DNA from: Actinomycetota bacterium
Lineage (GTDB): Bacteria > Actinomycetota > Acidimicrobiia > Acidimicrobiales > Ilumatobacteraceae
Direction: 5' to 3'
Assembly (NCBI GenBank): GCA_009704425.1
Contig: WLEG01000045.1
Location: forward strand, 1-10,641
Length of the DNA stretch: 10,641 nucleotides
A model generated the notes under the pieces. The model saw nothing but the letters and a program-made list of their open reading frames with translations. It searched no databases and was not told where the DNA came from. Shown piece by piece: positions 6,982 to 10,641 of the stretch (positions are counted from its first letter, which is position 1; every line of letters begins with the position of its first letter). The position numbers and the translations under genes are program-made.

Positions 6982-7042
6982 TTGCGACAATTTGTCGCAT
7001 TGTGTACACGAGCCGTGTACGTAAAGCGACAAATTGTCGCAA
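6982..7042. promoter_or_regulatory. 61-bp nested palindrome between ATPase and permease genes (candidate operator pair)
   Basis: TTGCGACAATTTGTCGC occurs at 6982-6998 and again, inverted, at 7026-7042. Each copy is itself a palindrome with GCGACAA arms around one base (centres 6991 and 7033, 42 bp or about four helical turns apart). A third inverted repeat, GTACACG-AGC-CGTGTAC (7004-7020), is centred at 7012, exactly midway. The stretch is visibly richer in A and T than its flanks. Two short, dyad-symmetric sites on one face of the helix look like sites for a dimeric repressor (TetR or similar). The RNA could also fold into one long 17+7-bp hairpin. A -35/-10-like pair (TTGCGA, 17 bp, TACACG) is present on both strands because of the symmetry, but the -10 is weak. 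No regulator gene is in the window. Confidence 0.75.
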
Positions 7043-7051
7043 CTTGGTAGT

Positions 7052-7783
7052 TCATGAGTGGGCTCCCCTCAGTGCGTGACTGATTTCCCCGGACAACTCC
7101 GCGAACCTCGGGTCGAATCGGATCTCCGGACTGCGCGGATACCCGAACGGCACGTCGAACGACGCCACCAGCCTTCCCGGTCGCGCCGACATCACGTACA
7201 CCTTCGTCGACAAGAACACCGCCTCACTGATCGAGTGGGTGATGAACAACCCGGCGAACTTCTCCGCCTCGAACAGTCGGAGGGTTTCCTCGTTCAACCT
7301 CTCGCGGGTGATCTCGTCGACGGCACCGAAGGGCTCGTCGAACAGGAACACCGGCGGCTTCATCGTCAAGGTCCGCGCCAGTGAGGCCCTCATCTTCATG
7401 CCGCCCGACAGGGACTTCGGGTAATGATTCTCGAATCCCGACAAGCCGACCAAATCGATGGCTTCCGACGCCAGGCGCTGGCGCTCGTCCTTGTCGACAC
7501 CGTGCAACTCGGCCAGCAACTCGACGTTCCGACGCACCGTGCGCCACGGCATCAGCGTGGCGTCCTGGAACACGTATCCGATTCCGTTGCGATCGACGTC
7601 CACCGAACCGGCGGTCGCGTCCAGGAGACCGGCCGCGATCTTCAGAAGGGTCGACTTCCCGCAACCGGACGGACCCACGATGGTCACGAACTCGCCCCGC
7701 GAGACCCCGAACGAGACATCGGACAACGCTTCCGTTCCATCCGGGAACCGCATCGAGATGTTGGAGAAGGTCAATGTCGCCAC
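7052..7783 (-). CDS. ABC importer ATP-binding protein (SsuB/TauB/ThiZ-like)
   Basis: A 243-residue ATPase that powers the importer at the inner face of the membrane. Visible: Walker A GPSGCGKST at 37-45, Q-loop YVFQDATLMPW, signature LSGGM, Walker B VFLFDEPFGAVD, and H-loop FITHSISEAVFLS. The length and DATLMPWRTV segment are usual for the nitrate/sulfonate/pyrimidine group. The start is a GTG at 7783 with a GGGGG stretch (7792-7796) 8 nt upstream. It precedes the permease gene on the same strand and is divergent from the binding-protein gene. The three parts make a complete importer, although the split gene order means they need at least two transcripts. Confidence 0.92.
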   Translation of the reverse strand: MATLTFSNISMRFPDGTEALSDVSFGVSRGEFVTIVGPSGCGKSTLLKIAAGLLDATAGSVDVDRNGIGYVFQDATLMPWRTVRRNVELLAELHGVDKDERQRLASEAIDLVGLSGFENHYPKSLSGGMKMRASLARTLTMKPPVFLFDEPFGAVDEITRERLNEETLRLFEAEKFAGLFITHSISEAVFLSTKVYVMSARPGRLVASFDVPFGYPRSPEIRFDPRFAELSGEISHALRGAHS

Positions 7784-7837
7784 GTCGTCGGCCCCCGCAA
7801 AGCACTGTCAAGAACATCCGTCGCGGACGTCCGTTGG

Positions 7838-7843
7838 ATCATA
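7838..7843 (-). promoter_or_regulatory. Likely -10 box for the ATPase gene
   Basis: TATGAT on the minus strand matches the consensus at five of six positions and would give a leader of about 48 nt to the GTG at 7783. The -35 position is poor. A perfect TTGACA at 7806-7811 further downstream has no -10 partner. Confidence 0.4.
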
Positions 7844-7979
7844 ACGCAGCTCGATGCGTGGCATCCCGACCCGTGACGGCCACCATCCGCTCACGGTCGA
7901 GCCAGCGGCGTGGACTCCGGGTCACACAACGTCCCTCGGACAGGTTTCCTTTTCGTAAAACTTTCGTGCAACGGACCCG

Positions 7980-7991
7980 TTTCGGCCGAAA
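7980..7991. promoter_or_regulatory. 12-bp perfect palindrome upstream of the binding-protein gene
   Basis: TTTCGGCCGAAA is a perfect dyad, and outer GGAC (7973-7976) and GTCC (7992-7995) extend it imperfectly. It occupies the -35 position for the TACTTT box at 8009-8014, so a protein bound here could block or activate the promoter. It is unrelated in sequence to the 61-bp palindrome. Confidence 0.4.
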
Positions 7992-8008
7992 GTCCATTCC
8001 TCAGCGAC

Positions 8009-8014
8009 TACTTT
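8009..8014 (+). promoter_or_regulatory. Possible -10 box for the binding-protein gene
   Basis: TACTTT fits TANNNT and would start a leader of about 36 nt that contains the CCCGAC-A-GTCGGG dyad (8023-8035) and the GGGGAGG ribosome binding site. The -35 position is covered by the 7980-7991 palindrome and is poor, which is common in activated or repressed promoters. Confidence 0.35.
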
Positions 8015-8022
8015 CCAATCAA

Positions 8023-8050
8023 CCCGACAGTCGGGCCCATCCAGGGGAGG
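8023..8050 (+). promoter_or_regulatory. Leader dyad and strong ribosome binding site of the binding-protein gene
   Basis: CCCGAC-A-GTCGGG (8023-8035) is a perfect 6-bp dyad that ends 8 nt before GGGGAGG (8044-8050), itself 6 nt before the ATG at 8057. This is the strongest ribosome binding site in the window and suits an abundantly made binding protein. The dyad could be a protein site or a small mRNA hairpin. Confidence 0.55.
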
Positions 8051-8056
8051 AAAAAC

Positions 8057-9190
8057 ATGAGGAAAGCACGAGCACTTCTCGTTCTGCCCATCGTTGCCGC
8101 GACCGCGCTCGCCGCGTGTGGCGGAGACGACGGCGGCGATTCGGCGGCCAGCGGTGGTGAGGGGTCGTTGTCGGCCGATTGCCCGGCGACGATCGTCATT
8201 CAGACCGACTGGTTCCCCGAAGCCGAACACGGTTCGCTGTACCAGATGCTCGGAGCCGACTACACCGTCGACACCGAGAAGAAGGTCGTCAGTGGAAGCC
8301 TGATCGACTCCGAGGGCAAGGACACCGGCGTCGACCTCGAGATTCGCACCGGCGGTCCCGCGATCGGTTATTCGCCGGTCTCCACCACCATGCAGACCGA
8401 CACCAGCATCACGCTCGGCTACGTCAGCACCGACGACGCGGCCTTCAACTACGACACCGTGAAGACGTTGGCCGTGGTTGCTCCACTCGAGATCAACCCG
8501 CAGATCATCATGTGGGACCCCGCGACGTATCCCGACGTCAAGACCATCGCCGACCTCGGTGAGGCCGGAATCACGTTGAACGTGTTCGCCGGTGGATCCT
8601 TCCTCGATGTCTTCGTGGCCGAGGGAGTCGTCAGCGAGGATCAGATCGATCCGTCGTACGACGGTTCGCCCGCCCGCTTCATCTCCGAGGGCGGCAAGAT
8701 CGCCCAGCAGGGATTCGCCTCCGCCGAGCCGTTCCAGTACAAGAACGAGTTCACCGAGTGGGGCAAGGACGTGGCCTACGAGTTGATCCACGATGCCGGC
8801 TTCCAGATCTACGCCGCTCCGTTGGCCATTCGCGCCGAGGACAAGGAGACTCTGGCCCCGTGCCTGAAGAAGTTCGTGCCGGTGGTGCAGCAGGCCGCCA
8901 TCGACTTCGTGAATGACGGAGCCCGTGCCAACGCCATCATCATCGATGCCGTCGAGAAGTACGCCGACTTCTGGGTGTACGGCGAGGAAGTCGCCGCCTA
9001 TTCGGTGGAGACCCAGAAGGAACTGGGCCTCATCGGAAACGGCCCCGACGAGACGCTGGGCAACTTCGACATGGACCGCGCCAACAACGTGCTCCAGCAG
9101 ATGAAGGATGCCGGCCTCGACGTTCCGGCCGAACTGAAGGCCGAGGACATCTACACCAACGAGTTCGTCGACCCGAGCATCGGTCTCTGA
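8057..9190 (+). CDS. ABC importer substrate-binding lipoprotein (NMT1/THI5-like)
   Basis: A 377-residue lipid-anchored extracytoplasmic binding protein. Visible: signal peptide at 1-20 with basic MRKAR, hydrophobic core and lipobox ALAAC, so Cys21 should be lipidated; a Gly/Asp/Ser-rich linker to about 40; then TIVIQTDWFPEAEHGSLYQM, the opening strand of NMT1-like binding proteins (compare DWFPxxxH in the ThiY group); and two lobes of the periplasmic-binding fold. Cys42 and a Cys in LAPCLKKF could form a disulfide. It should deliver its ligand to the permease and ATPase encoded divergently. The DWF motif hints at a pyrimidine-like or aromatic ligand, but the family also binds sulfonates, nitrate and riboflavin precursors, so the ligand is not assigned. 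The ATG at 8057 is set by GGGGAGG and the signal peptide. Confidence 0.9.
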   Translation: MRKARALLVLPIVAATALAACGGDDGGDSAASGGEGSLSADCPATIVIQTDWFPEAEHGSLYQMLGADYTVDTEKKVVSGSLIDSEGKDTGVDLEIRTGGPAIGYSPVSTTMQTDTSITLGYVSTDDAAFNYDTVKTLAVVAPLEINPQIIMWDPATYPDVKTIADLGEAGITLNVFAGGSFLDVFVAEGVVSEDQIDPSYDGSPARFISEGGKIAQQGFASAEPFQYKNEFTEWGKDVAYELIHDAGFQIYAAPLAIRAEDKETLAPCLKKFVPVVQQAAIDFVNDGARANAIIIDAVEKYADFWVYGEEVAAYSVETQKELGLIGNGPDETLGNFDMDRANNVLQQMKDAGLDVPAELKAEDIYTNEFVDPSIGL

Positions 9191-9212
9191 GTCGCGAACG
9201 TCGGAACGGATG

Positions 9213-9247
9213 AAGGGGGCCGGGGAACCGGCCCCCTTTTCCTTTTC
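9213..9247 (+). terminator. Strong intrinsic terminator after the binding-protein gene
   Basis: AAGGGGGCCGG and CCGGCCCCCTT form a perfect 11-bp stem around a GGAA loop, followed by the T-rich run TTTTCCTTTTC. It starts 22 nt after the stop. On the minus strand the stem is not followed by a clear U-run, so it mainly ends plus-strand transcription. The convergent creatininase-family gene ends at its foot. It is the only convincing terminator in the window. Confidence 0.9.
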
Positions 9248-10024
9248 TCAGGCCCGGTGTCGGAACGCGGCGATCTCTACCAACGCCGACACGAACGCGT
9301 CCACCGCACCGTCGAAGAGCCGGGCGCCGTCGCCCGCGTTGGCCGTGGTCGGGTCACCGATGTGACCGTGATCGCCGAAATCGTTGCTCAACCAACCGAA
9401 CTGCACGGACCCACCGAAACGCACCATCTCGTTGTCCGCGAGATGTTCGGGCACCGCCCGAACGGCTTTCGACATGTCCACCAGATCCGGTCGCAGATGC
9501 AACATCAACGACGTCTCCTCGGCACCACCATGGATGCCCATTCCCAACTCCGACGGCGCCGAGCCTCCACCTTGATCCGCGGGCATCGACGGGTGGGCCA
9601 AGAAGGTCTCCAGTCCGAACTGCAGACGAAGTTCACGGTTCGCCATGGCCACCAACGCGCTGTTCCCGCCGTGCCCGTTGAGGAACACCAGTTTTCGCAC
9701 CGGTGTGGCGGCCACGCAGCGACCGAGATCCTCCAACACGCTCAGCATCGTGCGCGCCGACATCCAGATCGTCCCGGGATTCCACGCGTGCTCGTTGCTC
9801 TTGGTGTAGGCGATCGGCGGCAAAAGCCACGCATCGACACCTCGCTCCACCGCCAACGGAACGGCGGCCTCGGCCACCGCCTCGGCGACGGCCAGATCGG
9901 TGATGAGGGGAAGATGCGGACCGTGCTGTTCGATGGCCCCGAGCGGCTGGACGAGCACCGAACCGGACGTGAGCGCCCTCTCCACTTCGGGGCCGCGCAG
10001 GTGGGAGAGATGACGGGTCGACAC
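9248..10024 (-). CDS. Creatininase-family metal-dependent amidohydrolase
   Basis: A 258-residue cytoplasmic hydrolase of the creatininase fold, which cleaves cyclic or linear C-N amide bonds with two metal ions. Visible: PLGAIEQHGPHLPLITD at 27-43, supplying Glu32, His34 and Asp43; FLNGHGGN at 114-121 with His118; and HGGAEETSLML at 165-175 with Glu169 and Glu170. True creatininase, from memory, has NGHxEN with a metal-binding Glu where Gly120 stands here; NGHGGN is typical of the FAPy-deformylase (ArfB) and MftE branches. It is therefore unlikely to act on creatinine itself. No mycofactocin or riboflavin genes accompany it. The GTG at 10024 has no ribosome binding site but TAACCT lies 6 nt upstream. 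It is divergent from the FAD oxidoreductase, 35 bp away, and convergent with the binding-protein gene. Confidence 0.88.
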   Translation of the reverse strand: MSTRHLSHLRGPEVERALTSGSVLVQPLGAIEQHGPHLPLITDLAVAEAVAEAAVPLAVERGVDAWLLPPIAYTKSNEHAWNPGTIWMSARTMLSVLEDLGRCVAATPVRKLVFLNGHGGNSALVAMANRELRLQFGLETFLAHPSMPADQGGGSAPSELGMGIHGGAEETSLMLHLRPDLVDMSKAVRAVPEHLADNEMVRFGGSVQFGWLSNDFGDHGHIGDPTTANAGDGARLFDGAVDAFVSALVEIAAFRHRA

Positions 10025-10030
10025 GTGCGC

Positions 10031-10036
10031 AGGTTA
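10031..10036 (-). promoter_or_regulatory. Probable -10 box for leaderless creatininase-family gene
   Basis: TAACCT on the minus strand fits TANNNT and is followed by 6 nt and the GTG at 10024. No ribosome binding site lies between. The 35-bp gap to the divergent gene leaves the -35 position inside that gene's own start region. Confidence 0.5.
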
Positions 10037-10047
10037 CCCCGTTCGGG

Positions 10048-10053
10048 CATGAT
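10048..10053 (+). promoter_or_regulatory. Possible -10 box for leaderless FAD oxidoreductase gene
   Basis: CATGAT matches TATAAT at four of six positions and sits 6 nt before the ATG at 10060. The intervening GAGATC is a weak purine-rich stretch, so translation from a short leader cannot be excluded. Confidence 0.35.
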
Positions 10054-10059
10054 GAGATC

Positions 10060-10641
10060 ATGAGTGTCGCGGACTCCGAAGCCGACGTGGTGGTGATCGG
10101 CGCCGGACACAACGGACTGATCGCCGCCGCCTACCTGGCGCGCGCCGGCCGGCGCGTCGTGTTGCTCGAGGCCCGCGACTCGGTCGGAGGATGTTCCTCG
10201 ACGGAGGGTTTCGGCGGTGCGCTCGTCAACATCTGCAACTGCGACCACATCACGTTTCGCACGACTCCGGTGATGGAGGAACTCCGACTCGCCGAGCACG
10301 GCCTCGAGTATCTGGAGGTCGAACCGAACCAGGTGAACATCCCGTGGGATGGCGGGGCCGCCTGGCCCATCATGCATTCCGTCGAACGGACGCTCGAGGG
10401 CCTCGCGCTCACCCACCCGCACCAAGTGGATGCGTACCGTCGCTATGCCAAAGCGGCCATTCCCGTGGCACGACTGGTGCTCGACGCGGCGGCGGCCGGC
10501 CCCGAACGGCATCGTCTCGTGTCCACCGTTCTGTCGAAGGGCGGAGCCGGAGCGCGACGACTGCTCGGCTGGAGTCGCATGAGCGCCGCCGACGTGATGC
10601 GCCAGTTCTTCGACGACGAGGCGGTCTACGCCCCCGCCCTC
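10060..10641 (+). CDS. Phytoene-desaturase-like FAD-dependent oxidoreductase, N-terminal part (cut by window end)
   Basis: The first 194 residues of an FAD-binding amine-oxidase/phytoene-dehydrogenase superfamily protein. Visible: ADVVVIGAGHNGLIAAAYLA at 8-27 with the GxGxxG dinucleotide-binding loop (GAGHNG, 14-19), LLEAR at 35-39 with Glu37 placed to hold the FAD ribose, and SVGG at 41-44, all classic for this group. The GHNGL form is typical of the PYROXD2/CrtI-like branch of unknown substrate, rather than true carotenoid desaturases, and no carotenoid genes are visible. The frame stays open to the last base, so more than half the protein is missing. It is divergent from the creatininase-family gene and shares its 35-bp promoter gap. 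Confidence 0.85.
   Translation, partial: MSVADSEADVVVIGAGHNGLIAAAYLARAGRRVVLLEARDSVGGCSSTEGFGGALVNICNCDHITFRTTPVMEELRLAEHGLEYLEVEPNQVNIPWDGGAAWPIMHSVERTLEGLALTHPHQVDAYRRYAKAAIPVARLVLDAAAAGPERHRLVSTVLSKGGAGARRLLGWSRMSAADVMRQFFDDEAVYAPAL

Larger units (their letters stand above)
7784..8056. other. Intergenic control region between the divergent ABC transporter genes
   Basis: No gene is seen here. The region holds a TATGAT box facing the ATPase gene, TTTCGT direct repeats (7951-7956 and 7962-7967), a 12-bp perfect palindrome, a TACTTT box, a small dyad and a strong ribosome binding site for the binding protein. I looked for thiamine pyrophosphate and FMN riboswitch core sequences and did not find them. 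A frame running upstream of 8057 lacks a ribosome binding site and would hide the signal peptide. Confidence 0.6.

Noticed and set aside
6982..7042. A tiny CRISPR array or an integron attC site, suggested by the repeated palindromes
   Set aside because: There are only two copies, in inverted orientation, no spacer pattern, and no cas or integrase gene.
7806..7811. A perfect TTGACA -35 box on the minus strand before the ATPase gene
   Set aside because: At 16-18 bp spacing there is no -10-like sequence; the position falls on ACGACG next to the start codon.
7844..8056. A thiamine pyrophosphate or FMN riboswitch, suggested by the NMT1-like binding protein
   Set aside because: The CTGAGA/ACCTGATC core of the TPP element and the AGGATAT core of the FMN element are absent.
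9248..10024. Assignment as mycofactocin peptidase MftE
   Set aside because: No precursor peptide, radical SAM maturase or other mycofactocin gene is in the window, and the NGHGGN motif alone is shared with other branches.

Overview
The window is high-GC DNA whose genes use GTG starts freely and favour TCG, GTC and GAC codons. Two luciferase-like (possibly F420- or FMN-dependent) oxidoreductases, TANNNT-type -10 boxes and apparently leaderless starts all point to an actinomycete. An environmental lineage such as Acidimicrobiia is my guess; no rRNA or marker gene is present to confirm it.

Layout. 1-712 (-): N-terminal part of an aldehyde dehydrogenase, cut by the window edge. 750-1517 (+): glycerophosphodiester phosphodiesterase. 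1510-2670 (-): large luciferase-like oxidoreductase, downstream of a cytosine-deaminase-like amidohydrolase at 2730-3971 (-). 4020-4796 (+): a second, short luciferase-like oxidoreductase. 4797-5087 (-): small TIGR03792-like protein. 5131-6171 (+): three-histidine-box membrane fatty acid desaturase. 6157-6957 (-) permease and 7052-7783 (-) ATPase of an NMT1/SsuBC-type ABC importer, with its lipoprotein binding protein divergent at 8057-9190 (+), followed by a strong intrinsic terminator. 9248-10024 (-): creatininase-family hydrolase. 10060-10641 (+): start of a phytoene-desaturase-like FAD oxidoreductase, cut by the window end. The only gene-free stretch above 200 bases is 7784-8056. I see no tRNA, rRNA, insertion sequence or CRISPR array.

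How it may work together. Only one complete pathway module is visible: binding protein, permease and ATPase of an importer in the family that carries pyrimidines, riboflavin precursors, sulfonates and similar small molecules. A CodA-fold amidohydrolase, a creatininase-fold amidohydrolase and two flavin oxidoreductases lie nearby, which would suit uptake and ring or amide-bond opening of a nitrogenous compound. That link is inference from proximity; the genes are in many separate transcription units.

The two most unusual things are not proteins. First, a 61-bp nested palindrome (6982-7042) lies between the ATPase and permease genes, with two inverted copies of a 17-mer 42 bp apart and a third inverted repeat exactly between them. 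Second, the genes alternate strand almost one by one. Four divergent pairs are separated by only 35-48 bp, and at least four starts have a -10 box 6-8 nt upstream and no Shine-Dalgarno sequence, as expected of leaderless transcripts. Convergent genes overlap or abut at their stop codons.
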